Source of the DNA: Bacteroidales bacterium
Lineage (GTDB): Bacteria > Bacteroidota > Bacteroidia > Bacteroidales > P3
Assembly (NCBI GenBank): GCA_024400495.1
Contig: JAKSMR010000007.1
Coordinates: forward strand, 1-64,000
Direction: 5' to 3'
Length of the DNA stretch: 64,000 bases
Made by a program: the position numbers and the translations under genes. Each line of letters begins with the position of its first letter. Position 1 is the first letter of the stretch. Of this stretch, positions 51,383 through 61,645 are shown one piece after another. The notes beneath the pieces are model-generated. The model did not search any database and was not told the origin of the DNA. It saw nothing but the letters and a program-made list of their open reading frames with translations.

Positions 51383-52732
51383 TTACATACCTGTGGAGCT
51401 GCGACCTTTGATACGACCAGTCTTAGTAAGACCATCATAGTGACGCATCAAGAGGTGGCTCTCAATCTGCTGAAGAGTGTCAAGGATAACACCTACCATA
51501 ATGAGGAGAGATGTGCCACCATAGAACTGAGCAAACTGAGTGTTAACACCGAACAGACGGATGATAGCAGGAAGGATTGCTACTAAAGCGAGGAAGAAGG
51601 AACCAGGAAGAGTGATCTTGGACAAGATGTTCTCAAGGTACTCAGCAGTTTTCTTACCGGGCTTAACACCGGGGATGAAACCACCATTCTTCTTCATATC
51701 GTCAGCCATCTGATTAGGATTGATAGCGATAGCAGTGTAGAAGAAAGTGAACAAGATAACGAGGATTGCAAATACAAGGTTATACCACAAGCCATTGAAA
51801 TCTGCAAAAGCTCTAGCGAAGCCACTTTCATTGTTGCCGGAGAAACCCATAATAGTGATGGGGATGAACATGATTGCCTGAGCAAAAATGATGGGCATAA
51901 CACCTGCGGCATTCACTTTGATGGGGATGTACTGACGAACACCACCATACTGCTTGTTACCTACAATGCGTTTTGCATACTGAACAGGAATTCTACGAGT
52001 ACCTTGTACAAGGAGAATTACGAGCAAAATAACTGCCAGAAGCACTACAATTTCGAAGAGGAACATTACGAGACCACCGCCTTCGTTCAGACGAGAAGCA
52101 AACTCTGCGGACAATGCAAAAGGCAGACGAGCGATAATACCCACCATGATGAGGAGGGAGATACCGTTGCCAATGCCATTGTCGGTGATGCGCTCACCGA
52201 GCCACATTACGAAGAGGGTACCGCAGATCAGAATGATGATGCTACTAGCCCAGAAGAATGTGGTGGGATGGCTGCCATCGAAGGGATAGATAGCAGTAGA
52301 AGAAGCGCCAAGCTGATACATCATGTTGGTGATGTAAGCAGGAGCCTGGAAACCAGTGATGATAACCGTAAGAAGACGGGTTATCTGGTTCATTTTTCTA
52401 CGACCACTTTCTCCATCACGCTGCATCTTCTGGAAATAAGGGATAACCATTACAAACAACTGGATCACGATGGAAGCAGTGATATAAGGCATGATACCCA
52501 ATGCGAAGATGGAAGCATTAGAGAATGCGCCGCCCGAGAACATGTTCAACAGACCCATAAGGCCTTCGGAGCCTTGGTTCTGCAGAGCCTGCAGCTGGGA
52601 GGGGTCAACACCAGGAAGCACAACGTAAGAACCGATGCGATAGATAAGTACCAAACCAAGGGTATAGAGGATTCTCTTTCGCAGGTCTTCGATGGACCAG
52701 ATGTTTTTCAGAGTCGTGATAAATCTCTTCAT
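51383..52732 (-). CDS. secY: Protein translocase subunit SecY
   Basis: The main channel of the Sec translocon. The 449-residue protein has ten membrane segments, an N-terminal YRIGSYVVLPGVDPSQLQAL, PYITASIVIQLF and the cytoplasmic loop with LVQGTRRIPVQYAKR. The C-terminus ends KTGRIKGRSSTGM. It follows rplO by 62 bases in the spc operon, as in most bacteria. Confidence 0.97.
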   Translation of the reverse strand: MKRFITTLKNIWSIEDLRKRILYTLGLVLIYRIGSYVVLPGVDPSQLQALQNQGSEGLMGLLNMFSGGAFSNASIFALGIMPYITASIVIQLFVMVIPYFQKMQRDGESGRRKMNQITRLLTVIITGFQAPAYITNMMYQLGASSTAIYPFDGSHPTTFFWASSIIILICGTLFVMWLGERITDNGIGNGISLLIMVGIIARLPFALSAEFASRLNEGGGLVMFLFEIVVLLAVILLVILLVQGTRRIPVQYAKRIVGNKQYGGVRQYIPIKVNAAGVMPIIFAQAIMFIPITIMGFSGNNESGFARAFADFNGLWYNLVFAILVILFTFFYTAIAINPNQMADDMKKNGGFIPGVKPGKKTAEYLENILSKITLPGSFFLALVAILPAIIRLFGVNTQFAQFYGGTSLLIMVGVILDTLQQIESHLLMRHYDGLTKTGRIKGRSSTGM

Positions 52733-52794
52733 TGATAACAGATTTGTTTAAGAAGTCGCCTGCCGTGAACGACAGGCAACTTCATTATAGATTT

Positions 52795-53271
52795 TTATTC
52801 TTCGGCTTTTTTAGTGTTCTCTACAACAGTAGCCACACCACCCTTCTCTTCAATAGCTTGTTTAGCCTTGGCGGAGAAAGCGTGAGCAGTTACATTGAGA
52901 GCCTGGTTGAGTTCGCCACGACCCAGGATCTTTACTCTGTCTTTACCAGAGATAAGACCGTTCTGCTTCAGAACCTCGAGATCGAAAGTGGTGATATTCT
53001 TCTCAGCAGCGAGCTTAGCCAGCATGTCGAGGTTGATACCAACGTACTCTACACGATTGATGTTCTTGAAACCGAACTTGGGCAGACGACGGTAGATAGG
53101 CATCTGACCGCCCTCAAAACCGACTTTGCTATGGTAACCCGAACGAGCCTTAGCACCTTTGTTACCACGGGTGGAAGTGCCGCCCTTACCAGAGCCCTGA
53201 CCTCTACCGATGCGTTTGCTGTGCTTAATGGAACCTTCTGCGGGTTTAAGATTACTTAAGTTCATTGTCAT
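52795..53271 (-). CDS. rplO: 50S ribosomal protein L15
   Basis: The 158-residue late assembly protein has the typical Gly/Lys/Arg-rich N-terminus (RIGRGQGSGKGGTSTRGNKG, GFEGGQMPIYRRLPKFGF) and a globular C-terminal half. A ~10-residue C-terminal tail (VENTKKAEE) is a little longer than in E. coli. Confidence 0.96.
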   Translation of the reverse strand: MTMNLSNLKPAEGSIKHSKRIGRGQGSGKGGTSTRGNKGAKARSGYHSKVGFEGGQMPIYRRLPKFGFKNINRVEYVGINLDMLAKLAAEKNITTFDLEVLKQNGLISGKDRVKILGRGELNQALNVTAHAFSAKAKQAIEEKGGVATVVENTKKAEE

Positions 53272-53333
53272 TCAGTTTTATTGTGATTCATGATTCGCAA
53301 TTGGCATTGCTACTCACTACTCACGATTCGATA

Positions 53334-53519
53334 TTATTTTTCTACTACGGTAATTAAGTGTTTTACTTTCTCGATCATACCGAGAATCTGAGGAGTAGCT
53401 ACTACTTCGCGTTCGTGGTTGATTTTACGAAGACCGAGAGCAGCCATAGTTCTCTTCTGACGTTCGGGACGGCCAATGATGCTTCTTACCTGTTTAATCT
53501 TGATAGTCTTTTCTGCCAT
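53334..53519 (-). CDS. rpmD: 50S ribosomal protein L30
   Basis: The 61-residue protein with KIKQVRSIIGRPERQKRTMA, LGLRKINHEREVVATPQI and GMIEKVKHLI is a normal bacterial-length L30. It lies 62 bases before rplO and 19 after rpsE. Confidence 0.96.
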   Translation of the reverse strand: MAEKTIKIKQVRSIIGRPERQKRTMAALGLRKINHEREVVATPQILGMIEKVKHLITVVEK

Positions 53520-53538
53520 GATATTAGCCTCCTATTAA

Positions 53539-54057
53539 TTAACCGTTAAAAACTTTATCGAGAGTGATGCCACGGAGCTGAGCAACCATGCAAGGATCCT
53601 TCATCTGGAGGAGGGCATTGATGGTAGCCTTAACAACACTGTGGGGATTGGAGGAACCCTTGCTCTTAGCAAGCACGTCCTTTACGCCAACGCTCTCAAG
53701 AACAGCACGCATAGCACCACCGGCGATTACACCAGTACCAGGAGCTGCAGGTTTGAGGAACACTTTGGCGCCGCTGTACTTACCACACTGCTCGTGGGGG
53801 ATAGTACCGTGGAGAACGGGAACCTTGATGAGATTTTTCTTAGCGTCGTCAACACCCTTCTGGATGGCAGCCTGTACTTCCTTGGCTTTACCAAGACCGT
53901 AACCTACAACGCCGTTCTCATTACCAATAACAACGATAGCAGCGAAGCTGAAAGCTCTACCACCCTTGGTAACCTTCGTTACACGATTGATTGCAACGAG
54001 ACGATCTTTAAATTCAATATCGCTCGACTTTACTCTTTTTACGTTTACTTCTGCCAT
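53539..54057 (-). CDS. rpsE: 30S ribosomal protein S5
   Basis: The 172-residue fidelity protein has an N-terminal double-stranded-RNA-binding fold ([40 protein letters not shown]) and a C-terminal domain ([20 protein letters not shown]). It is 6 bases downstream of rplR. Confidence 0.97.
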   Translation of the reverse strand: MAEVNVKRVKSSDIEFKDRLVAINRVTKVTKGGRAFSFAAIVVIGNENGVVGYGLGKAKEVQAAIQKGVDDAKKNLIKVPVLHGTIPHEQCGKYSGAKVFLKPAAPGTGVIAGGAMRAVLESVGVKDVLAKSKGSSNPHSVVKATINALLQMKDPCMVAQLRGITLDKVFNG

Positions 54058-54063
54058 GACTTA

Positions 54064-54417
54064 TTAGAATTTAAGACCACCTTCGCGGGCTGCGTCGGCC
54101 AAAGATTTAACACGGCCGTGGTATAAGTAACCATTACGGTCAAATACAACGGTATTGATTCCAGCAGCCATAGCGCGCTCAGCGATGAGTTTGCCAACCT
54201 TAGCTGCAACTTCACTCTTGGTGCCACTCTTTTCAAAGCTCTTCTCTTTGGAAGAAGCTGCGGTCAGTGTTACACCCTTAACATCGTCAACAACCTGAGC
54301 GTAGATTTCCTTATTGCTTCTGAATACGGTCAGGCGGGGCATCTCAGCGGTGCCGCTGATTTTGTGACGAATTCTGAACTTAATGTTCTGTCTTCTTATA
54401 TCTTTTTTTGTTGCCAT
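54064..54417 (-). CDS. rplR: 50S ribosomal protein L18
   Basis: The 117-residue 5S rRNA-binding protein has [39 protein letters not shown] and [20 protein letters not shown]. Its 85-base spacer to rplF contains a strong hairpin at 54439-54488. Confidence 0.96.
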   Translation of the reverse strand: MATKKDIRRQNIKFRIRHKISGTAEMPRLTVFRSNKEIYAQVVDDVKGVTLTAASSKEKSFEKSGTKSEVAAKVGKLIAERAMAAGINTVVFDRNGYLYHGRVKSLADAAREGGLKF

Positions 54418-54438
54418 TATTCTTGGTTTTTCAGATTT

Positions 54439-54488
54439 GTGCCTTAGGCGATGCGTTGTAATATCTTTTCACTCCGCCTAAGCGGCAC
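54439..54488 (-). promoter_or_regulatory. Hairpin in the rplF-rplR spacer
   Basis: GTGCC and TTAGGCG (54439-54450) pair with CGCCTAA and GGCAC (54475-54488) with a 2-base bulge, 12 bp in all. No T-run follows on the minus strand, so it is not a normal terminator. Pause, processing or autoregulatory structure is possible. Confidence 0.5.
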
Positions 54489-54502
54489 ATAACCATTTTT
54501 TA

Positions 54503-55057
54503 CTATTTAGCAGCAGCTTTACCAGCTTTCTTACGAACAACTTCGCCCTGGAAGCGGATACCTTTGCCTTTGTAAGGCTCGGGCTTACGGAGGGAACGAA
54601 TCTTAGCAGCAGCCATACCGAGAACTTCCTTGTTGCAGGAGGTCATAGTAATGATGGGGTTCTTACCTTTCTCGGTAACGGTCTCAACCTTGATTTCAGG
54701 GGCGAGTTCCATGAAAATCTTGTGGCTGTAGCCGAGGTCCATTTCAAGAACCTGACCCTGAGCCTGTACCTTATAACCAACACCGATAACTTCCTGAACG
54801 GTCTTGAAACCTTCAGAAACACCGATTACCATATTGTTGGCCAAAGCGCGATAGAGGCCATGGAGGCTTCTGTGCTCGCGGCTTTCGGTAGCGCGTTCAA
54901 AATGAAGCTGACCATCCTCTACTTTCATAGTGATGGCGGGGTTTACCTGCTGGGTGAGTTCGCCCTTGGGACCTTTAACGGTCAGGACATTGTCGTCAGA
55001 AACCTTAACTTCAACACCCTTGGGCAGTGCGATGGGCAATTTACCTATTCTTGACAT
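54503..55057 (-). CDS. rplF: 50S ribosomal protein L6
   Basis: The 184-residue protein near the factor-binding site has MSRIGKLPIALPKGVEVKVS, GVSEGFKTVQEVIGVGYKVQ and the C-terminal RKPEPYKGKGIRFQGEVVRKKAGKAA split around the KGKGI motif. Length is standard. Confidence 0.97.
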   Translation of the reverse strand: MSRIGKLPIALPKGVEVKVSDDNVLTVKGPKGELTQQVNPAITMKVEDGQLHFERATESREHRSLHGLYRALANNMVIGVSEGFKTVQEVIGVGYKVQAQGQVLEMDLGYSHKIFMELAPEIKVETVTEKGKNPIITMTSCNKEVLGMAAAKIRSLRKPEPYKGKGIRFQGEVVRKKAGKAAAK

Positions 55058-55076
55058 TTATAAATCTCCTTCTTAA

Positions 55077-55478
55077 TTAGCTGATGTAACACAGAACTTC
55101 ACCACCTACGTTGAGGTTGCGAGCTTCCTTGTCGGTCATCAGACCTTTGGATGTTGAAATAATAGCGATACCGAGACCATTCATAACGCGAGGCATCTCG
55201 TCAACGGAAGCGTACTGACGCAGACCGGGAGTGGAAACGCGTTTGAGGTCAGAGATAGCAGAAATTTTGGTTACGGGGTGATATTTAAGAGCGATCTTGA
55301 TGGACTGTTCTTTGGTACCCTCGTTTTCGAACTTATAGTTCAGAATATAGCCTTTCTCGAACAGAATCTTGGTGATCTCTTTTTTCAGTTTGGATGCAGG
55401 AATTTCAACCACTCTGTGCTTTGCAGCGATGGCATTGCGCATGCGAGTCAAATAATCTGCAATAGGATCTGTTACCAT
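55077..55478 (-). CDS. rpsH: 30S ribosomal protein S8
   Basis: The 133-residue protein starts [20 protein letters not shown] and ends with the conserved [20 protein letters not shown] and VLCYI. In E. coli S8 represses the spc operon by binding mRNA near rplE; whether it does so here is not visible. Confidence 0.97.
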   Translation of the reverse strand: MVTDPIADYLTRMRNAIAAKHRVVEIPASKLKKEITKILFEKGYILNYKFENEGTKEQSIKIALKYHPVTKISAISDLKRVSTPGLRQYASVDEMPRVMNGLGIAIISTSKGLMTDKEARNLNVGGEVLCYIS

Positions 55479-55519
55479 TTTCGTTAATTTTAGATGTTTA
55501 ACGTCTTATTAATTTCTTC

Positions 55520-55819
55520 TTACCAGCTAGCCTTCTTTACACCGGGGATGAGACCATTAAGAGCCATTTCGCGGAAGTTGATACGGGAGATACCGAACTG
55601 ACGCATATAACCCTTAGGACGGCCAGTGAGTTGGCAGCGGTTGTGCATACGGATAGGATTCGAATTCTTAGGGAGCTTCTGGAGAGCTATAACTGCTTTC
55701 TCCACCTCTTCAGGTTCGCCCGTACGTACGATTTCTTTCAGAGCAGCGCGCTTAGCAGCGTACTTTGCCACCATTTTTTCTCTTTTGCGCTCTCTAGCTT
55801 TTATTGATTCTTTAGCCAT
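55520..55819 (-). CDS. rpsN: 30S ribosomal protein S14 (long, zinc-free form)
   Basis: The 99-residue protein is the long form without the four-Cys zinc site. It ends with [39 protein letters not shown]. It lies 7 bases after rplE and 41 before rpsH. Confidence 0.97.
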   Translation of the reverse strand: MAKESIKARERKREKMVAKYAAKRAALKEIVRTGEPEEVEKAVIALQKLPKNSNPIRMHNRCQLTGRPKGYMRQFGISRINFREMALNGLIPGVKKASW

Positions 55820-55826
55820 TTATTTC

Positions 55827-56387
55827 TTATTTTTGTTGATTCTTAAATGGTAATCCGAATTGTTTCAAAAGAGACATAGCCTCTTTGTCAGTCTGAGCGG
55901 AGGTAACGAAGGTGATATCCATGCCCTGGATGCGATCGATCTTGTCGATGTCGATTTCGGGGAAGATAATCTGCTCTGCGATACCGAAGGTGTAGTTACC
56001 CATACCGTCAAAACCCTTGTCGTTGATACCACGGAAGTCGCGGATACGAGGGATGGAAGCGGTAACGAGACGCTCCAGGAACTCATACATGCGCTCGCCA
56101 CGGAGGGTCACGCGGACGCCGATAGGCATACCGCGACGCAGTTTGAAGTTGGAGATATCCTTTTTAGACTTGGTAGCAACAGCTTTCTGGCCGGCGATCA
56201 GAGTCATTTCTTCGATACCTTTATCGATAACTTTCTTATCAGCAATAGCAGCCTTGCCCAGACCCTGGTTGAGGGTGATCTTCTTGAGGCGGGGGCACTG
56301 CATGATGGTCTTGTAACCATACTCTTTCATAAGAGCAGGTGCAATTTCCTCGTTATACTTGGTCTTTAAAGTAGGAATGTATGTCAT
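55827..56387 (-). CDS. rplE: 50S ribosomal protein L5
   Basis: The 186-residue 5S rRNA-binding protein has [40 protein letters not shown] and the C-terminal [20 protein letters not shown]. Its ATG overlaps the rplX stop by one base, so translation is coupled. Confidence 0.97.
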   Translation of the reverse strand: MTYIPTLKTKYNEEIAPALMKEYGYKTIMQCPRLKKITLNQGLGKAAIADKKVIDKGIEEMTLIAGQKAVATKSKKDISNFKLRRGMPIGVRVTLRGERMYEFLERLVTASIPRIRDFRGINDKGFDGMGNYTFGIAEQIIFPEIDIDKIDRIQGMDITFVTSAQTDKEAMSLLKQFGLPFKNQQK

Positions 56388-56701
56388 TATTTAATTTCCT
56401 CCCCTGATTTTTTGGAATAACGAACTATTTTACCTGTTTTCTCATCAATACGACGGCCAACTCTGGTAGGAGTTTTGCCCTCGACAACCATCAGGTTGGA
56501 GATGTGGATAGGAGCTTCAACGTCAACGATACCGCCCTGGGTGTTCTTTGCATTGGGCTTGGTATGTTTCTTGTGTACGTTAACCTGTTCCACGATGGCG
56601 CGATTCTTTTCGGGATAAACCTTCAGGACTTTTGCGATGGTGCCTTTGTCTTCACCAGCGATAACCTTAACGGTGTCACCTTTTTTAACGTGCAATTTCA
56701 T
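56387..56701 (-). CDS. rplX: 50S ribosomal protein L24
   Basis: The 104-residue KOW-domain assembly initiator has [40 protein letters not shown] and [14 protein letters not shown]. It overlaps rplE by one base and lies 83 bases after rplN. Confidence 0.97.
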   Translation of the reverse strand: MKLHVKKGDTVKVIAGEDKGTIAKVLKVYPEKNRAIVEQVNVHKKHTKPNAKNTQGGIVDVEAPIHISNLMVVEGKTPTRVGRRIDEKTGKIVRYSKKSGEEIK

Positions 56702-56784
56702 TTCTTTTATTCTTTTTTGTTGTTGAATTGAAGGTTTGAAGATGTACCAAACGGTTTTCGATCTTCACTTTTCCAATCTTTTTT

Positions 56785-57153
56785 TTATAACACTTCAGGA
56801 GCGAGAGAAACAATCTTCATGAATTGTTTTTCGCGAAGTTCACGTCCAACGGGTCCGAAGATACGGGTACCGCGAAGTTCATCGGTAGCGGTGAGGAGAA
56901 CGCAAGCGTTATCATCAAAGCGGATGTAAGAACCATCGTTACGACGGATTTCTTTCTTGGTGCGAACTACGACTGCTTTAGAAACAGCTCCTTTTTTAAT
57001 ATTGCCAGAGGGAAGCGCATCCTTGATAGCAACAACGATGGTATCGCCAATGGAGGCGTAACGTTTCTTGGTGCCACCGAGTACGCGGATACACAGAGCG
57101 CTCTTTGCGCCACTGTTATCGGCAACGGTCATTCTGGTTTCTTGTTGTATCAT
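56785..57153 (-). CDS. rplN: 50S ribosomal protein L14
   Basis: The 122-residue intersubunit-bridge protein begins [20 protein letters not shown] and has [20 protein letters not shown] near its end. It starts one base after the rpsQ stop. Confidence 0.97.
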   Translation of the reverse strand: MIQQETRMTVADNSGAKSALCIRVLGGTKKRYASIGDTIVVAIKDALPSGNIKKGAVSKAVVVRTKKEIRRNDGSYIRFDDNACVLLTATDELRGTRIFGPVGRELREKQFMKIVSLAPEVL

Positions 57154-57154
57154 A

Positions 57155-57409
57155 TTACTTAGCTCTTTCTATAATTTCAACTAATCTCCAACATTTGTTT
57201 TTGCTCAGAGGGCGAGTCTCCATAATTCTTACGGTGTCGCCAATGTTGCATTCGTTCTTTTCGTCGTGAGCCATGAATTTGGTGGACTTTTTAACGAACT
57301 TACCGTACTTAGGGTGTTTTACTTTACGTTCAACCAGAACCACGATAGATCTTTCCATCTTGTTGCTCACTACAACGCCGATTCTTTCTTTTCTTAAATT
57401 TCTTTCCAT
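57155..57409 (-). CDS. rpsQ: 30S ribosomal protein S17
   Basis: The 84-residue OB-fold primary 16S rRNA binder has [40 protein letters not shown] and [20 protein letters not shown]. Confidence 0.97.
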   Translation of the reverse strand: MERNLRKERIGVVVSNKMERSIVVLVERKVKHPKYGKFVKKSTKFMAHDEKNECNIGDTVRIMETRPLSKNKCWRLVEIIERAK

Positions 57410-57432
57410 CTTTAGATTTGGATTTTAACTAA

Positions 57433-57639
57433 TTACTTGCTTTGTTCAGCGATTTCGCGAGCGCGGAGTTCGGTGAGGCAGCGAGCAATGGTTTTTCTAC
57501 TTTCTTTAATTTTGTTAGGATTTTCGATGGGAGAAACAGCGTGGGTCAGCAGCATCTTCTGATACATTGCTCTTTCAGCATCCAAACGTTCCTTAACTTC
57601 AGCGGTTGAAAGCTCTTTTAATACTAACTGGTTTTTCAT
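57433..57639 (-). CDS. rpmC: 50S ribosomal protein L29
   Basis: The 68-residue helical protein near the exit tunnel has ELSTAEVKERLDAERAMYQK and IENPNKIKESRKTIARCLTE. It lies 10 bases after rplP. Confidence 0.96.
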   Translation of the reverse strand: MKNQLVLKELSTAEVKERLDAERAMYQKMLLTHAVSPIENPNKIKESRKTIARCLTELRAREIAEQSK

Positions 57640-57649
57640 ATCTTAATAA

Positions 57650-58075
57650 TTATGCTTCTTCAATATAATCTCTCTTAACAATGAATTTGGTCGAGATGGG
57701 GAGTTTCTGAGCAGCAAGACGGAGAGCCTCTTTAGCGATATCCATAGGAACGCCTTCGCATTCGAAAAGGATAGTGCCGGGCATAACGCGAGCTACAAAG
57801 TACTCAGGGGCACCCTTACCTTTACCCATACGTACCTCGTTAGGTTTCTTGGTGATGGGCTTATCGGGGAAGATGCGGATCCAGATCTGACCTTCACGTT
57901 TCATATGACGGGTTACTGCCTGACGTGCAGCCTCTATTTGACGACCGGTGATAAAACAGGTCTCGAGGGACTTAATACCAAAGGTACCGAAAGCCAATTC
58001 ATGACCACGGAAAGCGTTGCCTTTAATTTTACCCTTTTGCTGCTTTCTATATCTTGTTTTTTTAGGTTGTAACAT
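57650..58075 (-). CDS. rplP: 50S ribosomal protein L16
   Basis: The 141-residue peptidyl-transferase-centre protein has [60 protein letters not shown] and [14 protein letters not shown]. It is followed by rpmC. Confidence 0.97.
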   Translation of the reverse strand: MLQPKKTRYRKQQKGKIKGNAFRGHELAFGTFGIKSLETCFITGRQIEAARQAVTRHMKREGQIWIRIFPDKPITKKPNEVRMGKGKGAPEYFVARVMPGTILFECEGVPMDIAKEALRLAAQKLPISTKFIVKRDYIEEA

Positions 58076-58133
58076 TGTTACTTCTTCTTTTTAAGATGTT
58101 TTACTTCTTTTTCTTCGACAAAGCGTTTGTCAA

Positions 58134-58907
58134 TTAGTCGCGGTTTTCCTGACGAGGAGCGCGGTTGTTGCGACGACGCTGACCGTTACCGGCAGGACGA
58201 CGATCGCCACCCATAGGACGACGTTCCTTGTTAGCAGCCTGGCCACCAACGGTGGAAGGAACGAGTTCGCGTTTGCCATAAACGACACCACGGCAGATCC
58301 ATACCTTTACGCCGATGCGGCCATAGGTAGTGTGAGCTTCTGCGAGAGCGTAGTCGATGTCGGCACGGAGGGTGTGGAGAGGAGTACGACCCTCTTTGTA
58401 GTGCTCGGTACGAGACATTTCAGCACCACCGATACGGCCGGAGATGGAAACTTTGATACCTTCAGCACCGATGCGCATGGTGGAGGTGATAGCGGTCTTG
58501 ATAGCGCGACGATACTGTACGCGGCCTTCAATCTGCTTTGCGATATTCTGAGCAACCAAAACAGCGTCCATCTCGGGGCGTTTTACCTCAGAAATGTTGA
58601 TCTGGACATCTTTGCCAGTGAGTTTCTTCAACTCTTCTTTGAGTTTGTCAACATCAGCACCAGACTTACCGATAACCATACCGGGGCGAGCGGTGTTGAT
58701 AGTAACAGTGAGGAGTTTCAAAGTTCTTTCGATGTAGATCTTCGAAATACCGGCTTTGGCGAGACGAGCATTCAGATACTTACGGATTTTGTCATCCTCG
58801 ACGATGTTCTGCTCGAATTTTCTACCTTTCTTTTCGCCATACCAATTAGAGTCCCATCCGCGGATGATACCTAATCTGTTGCCAATTGGGTTAGTTTTTT
58901 GTCCCAT
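58134..58907 (-). CDS. rpsC: 30S ribosomal protein S3
   Basis: The 257-residue protein has an N-terminal KH type II domain ([20 protein letters not shown]) and a C-terminal half ([38 protein letters not shown]) at the mRNA entry site. The last ~30 residues are an Arg/Gly/Asn-rich tail ([18 protein letters not shown]) longer than in E. coli and probably disordered. Confidence 0.97.
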   Translation of the reverse strand: MGQKTNPIGNRLGIIRGWDSNWYGEKKGRKFEQNIVEDDKIRKYLNARLAKAGISKIYIERTLKLLTVTINTARPGMVIGKSGADVDKLKEELKKLTGKDVQINISEVKRPEMDAVLVAQNIAKQIEGRVQYRRAIKTAITSTMRIGAEGIKVSISGRIGGAEMSRTEHYKEGRTPLHTLRADIDYALAEAHTTYGRIGVKVWICRGVVYGKRELVPSTVGGQAANKERRPMGGDRRPAGNGQRRRNNRAPRQENRD

Positions 58908-58935
58908 TCTAAAATTCTTCTTTTAATTAACTATA

Positions 58936-59361
58936 TTATTCTGTTACAGTTTTAGCAGCGGTTTCTTCTGCGCGGCTTCCTACAACCATGGTGATGTGGT
59001 TGGAGCGCTTGCGGATGCGATAACCACGACCCTGGGGAGCGGTACGCATACGACGGATGGTGCGACCCTCGTCAACCATGATATTCTTAACATAGAGCTG
59101 GCTGTCTTCCATGCGTTTGCCCTCGTTCTTTGCCTGCCAGTTGGCGATAGCGGAGAGGAGGAGTTTGCGCATCTTAGGAGCAGATTCTCTGGGGTTGTAT
59201 TGAAGGATAGCTAAAGCTTTTTCAACGTCTACGCCACGGATTAAGTCAGCTACAAGACGGGTTTTCTGGGGCGAAGTAGGATTGTTCATCAACTTAGCCA
59301 CGTAGTAAGTCTTGTTAGCTTCTTTGCGTGCTTCTGCACTATTATGTTTTCTACGTCCCAT
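58936..59361 (-). CDS. rplV: 50S ribosomal protein L22
   Basis: The 141-residue exit-tunnel protein has [40 protein letters not shown] and the tunnel loop [21 protein letters not shown] short extension ([13 protein letters not shown]) follows the core. Confidence 0.97.
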   Translation of the reverse strand: MGRRKHNSAEARKEANKTYYVAKLMNNPTSPQKTRLVADLIRGVDVEKALAILQYNPRESAPKMRKLLLSAIANWQAKNEGKRMEDSQLYVKNIMVDEGRTIRRMRTAPQGRGYRIRKRSNHITMVVGSRAEETAAKTVTE

Positions 59362-59375
59362 TTCTTACAATTTAA

Positions 59376-59654
59376 TTATTTTTTACCTTTATCTTTTGAA
59401 CCTGCATGGCCGCGGAAGTTGCGGGTGGGAGCGAATTCACCAAGCTTGTGGCCTACCATGTTTTCGGTAACGTAAACAGGGATGAACTTATTGCCGTTGT
59501 GAACAGCGATAGTCTGACCTACGAAGTCGGGGGAGATCATGGAAGCTCTCGACCATGTCTTGATAGTAACCTTCTTATTGGACTGCTGGGCCTCAATAAC
59601 TCTCTTCTCGAGTTTGTGGAAGATATAAGGACCTTTCTTTAATGAACGACTCAT
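59376..59654 (-). CDS. rpsS: 30S ribosomal protein S19
   Basis: The 92-residue head protein has [40 protein letters not shown] and [20 protein letters not shown]. It is 26 bases after rplB. Confidence 0.97.
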   Translation of the reverse strand: MSRSLKKGPYIFHKLEKRVIEAQQSNKKVTIKTWSRASMISPDFVGQTIAVHNGNKFIPVYVTENMVGHKLGEFAPTRNFRGHAGSKDKGKK

Positions 59655-59680
59655 CTTTTTCTTTTTACTTTAATCGTTTA

Positions 59681-60505
59681 TTATTTCTTTCTTCTTTCTA
59701 CAATGTACTTGCTGGACTGCTTCTTAGGAGCGCGAGTCTTGTAGCCCTTAGCGGGGATACCCTTACGTGAACGAGGATGACCACCAGTCTGACGGCCTTC
59801 ACCACCACCCATGGGGTGATCAACAGGGTTCATAACAACACCACGGTTGCGAGGACGACGGCCTAACCAACGGTTGCGACCTGCTTTACCGCCGACTTCG
59901 AGGTTGTGCTCGGGGTTGGAAACGATACCAACGGTAGCGCGGCAAGCCTGGAGGATCATACGCATTTCGCCAGAAGGCATCTTGATGATAGCGTATTTGT
60001 CGTCGCGGCTCATGAGCTGTGCGTAAGCACCAGCGGAGCGAACCATCTTAGCGCCCTGACCGGGACGGAGTTCGATGTTGTGGATGAGGGTACCGAAAGG
60101 GATTTCGGCGAGGGGGAGGGTGTTACCTACTTCAGGAGCAACGCCTTTACCCGACATAATGGTCTGACCGACTTTGAGGCCTTGGGGGCAGAGGATGTAA
60201 CGCTTTTCACCGTCAGCATAGGTGACGAGGGCGATACGGGAGGTACGGTTGGGGTCGTACTCGATAGTCTTAACTACAGCGGGGATATTGTCTTTCTCGC
60301 GCTTGAAGTCAACGAAACGATAAAGTTTCTTGTGGCCACCGCCGATGTAGCGCATGGTCATCTTACCAGTGTTGTTACGACCGCCGGATTTGCGGAAACC
60401 GTAAGTAAGGCTCTTCTCGGGTACATTAGTAGTGATATCGTCGTTAGTAACAACGATTTTGTGGCGCTGACCCGGAGTTGTCGGTTTGATTTTCTTTAAA
60501 GCCAT
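59681..60505 (-). CDS. rplB: 50S ribosomal protein L2
   Basis: The 274-residue protein is needed for subunit joining and peptidyl transfer. The N-terminal OB-like part has [20 protein letters not shown]; the C-terminal SH3-like part ends with [20 protein letters not shown], which holds the conserved active-site-proximal His. A 120-base spacer with a strong hairpin separates it from rplW. Confidence 0.97.
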   Translation of the reverse strand: MALKKIKPTTPGQRHKIVVTNDDITTNVPEKSLTYGFRKSGGRNNTGKMTMRYIGGGHKKLYRFVDFKREKDNIPAVVKTIEYDPNRTSRIALVTYADGEKRYILCPQGLKVGQTIMSGKGVAPEVGNTLPLAEIPFGTLIHNIELRPGQGAKMVRSAGAYAQLMSRDDKYAIIKMPSGEMRMILQACRATVGIVSNPEHNLEVGGKAGRNRWLGRRPRNRGVVMNPVDHPMGGGEGRQTGGHPRSRKGIPAKGYKTRAPKKQSSKYIVERRKK

Positions 60506-60580
60506 TTCTTTTTTGTTCTTTTATCAGTTTATCAGTTTAGCTGATGTACTATTGGTTAATATTTTTTTAATGGATTGAGA

Positions 60581-60608
60581 GGTTGGAGAGGCTCACGCGT
60601 CTCCAACC
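60581..60608 (-). promoter_or_regulatory. Hairpin in the rplW-rplB spacer
   Basis: GGTTGGAGA (60581-60589) pairs perfectly with TCTCCAACC (60600-60608), with outer GATTGA/TCAATC partly extending it. It sits in the largest untranslated gap inside the S10 segment apart from rpsJ-rplC and is followed by an A-rich stretch on the minus strand, so it is not a standard terminator. Confidence 0.5.
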
Positions 60609-60625
60609 TTCAATCAGGTTTTGCA

Positions 60626-60976
60626 TTAGATGCTTGCGTAGAAATCGATCATATCGCCTTCAGCGAGGGTAACGATAGCTTTCTTGAAAGCATTGGTACG
60701 ACCAGTAAGGAAGCCGGCCTTGGTGTAGCGGCTCTTGTTCTTGCCAGAGTAGTTCATGGTGTTAACGTCGATAACCTTAACATTGTAGAACTCCTCAACA
60801 GCCTTCTTGATCTCAATCTTGTTAGCTCGTTTGTCAACGATGAAACCGTAACGATTGTGGGCAACCGAAGCGGCAATGCCTTTCTTACGCTGGATGTAGG
60901 TCTGCTGGGGAGCAGCTGCAGCCTCGGTAAGGCGGGTCATTTTCTCGCTGATGAGAGGTTTGATTATAATATTCAT
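60626..60976 (-). CDS. rplW: 50S ribosomal protein L23
   Basis: The 116-residue protein at the tunnel exit docks trigger factor and SRP. It has IIKPLISEKMTRLTEAAAAP, YGFIVDKRANKIEIKKAVEE and the loop YSGKNKSRYTKAGFLTGRTN. A short Ala/Pro insertion near 18-24 differs from E. coli. Confidence 0.96.
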   Translation of the reverse strand: MNIIIKPLISEKMTRLTEAAAAPQQTYIQRKKGIAASVAHNRYGFIVDKRANKIEIKKAVEEFYNVKVIDVNTMNYSGKNKSRYTKAGFLTGRTNAFKKAIVTLAEGDMIDFYASI

Positions 60977-61012
60977 TGTGTTAAAAATTCTTAATCTTGT
61001 TACTCACTTAGT

Positions 61013-61645
61013 TTATTTGGTTGCCAAAACGCGTGCAATTTCGGAAATTGAGCCTTCCGAAATAATGACATTACTAGCGTTAACAATGTCATAAGTATTT
61101 AATTGCGATACGTTTACAACTTTCACGTTCTTCAGATTACGAGCAGACAAAGATACGAAATTATTTTGATTTTCAAGCACAAAGAGTGATTTTTTATCAG
61201 AAACTTTGAGATTGTTCATAATTTCGAGCATCTTCTTGGTCTTGGGTGCATCAAGAGTGAAGTTTTCAACCACCATCATGTTGTTGTCAGCTACCTTAGC
61301 GCTGAGAGCGGAACGGCGAGCGAGACGTTTTACTTTGATGTTGAGTTTGAAACGATAGTCGCGGGGTTTGGGACCGAATACGCGAGCACCACCGATGAAG
61401 AGGGGGCTGTTGATATCACCAGAACGTGCACCGCCGGTACCTTTCTGACGTTTCAGTTTGCGGGTGGAACCCGAGATTTCAGAGCGTTCTTTGCTCTTGT
61501 GAGTGCCCTGACGCTGGTCAGCGAGGAACTGCTTAACATCGAGGTAAACAGCGTGCTCGTTGGGCTGAATAGCGAAGATAGAATCGTCGAGGGTGATGGT
61601 TCTACCGGTTTCGCTTCCGTTGATGTTATATACTTTTAACTCCAT
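61013..61645 (-). CDS. rplD: 50S ribosomal protein L4
   Basis: The 210-residue exit-tunnel protein has the long loop [40 protein letters not shown] reaching the tunnel. In E. coli L4 also attenuates the S10 operon; no matching leader is in the window. It overlaps rplC by 10 bases, so translation is coupled. Confidence 0.97.
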   Translation of the reverse strand: MELKVYNINGSETGRTITLDDSIFAIQPNEHAVYLDVKQFLADQRQGTHKSKERSEISGSTRKLKRQKGTGGARSGDINSPLFIGGARVFGPKPRDYRFKLNIKVKRLARRSALSAKVADNNMMVVENFTLDAPKTKKMLEIMNNLKVSDKKSLFVLENQNNFVSLSARNLKNVKVVNVSQLNTYDIVNASNVIISEGSISEIARVLATK

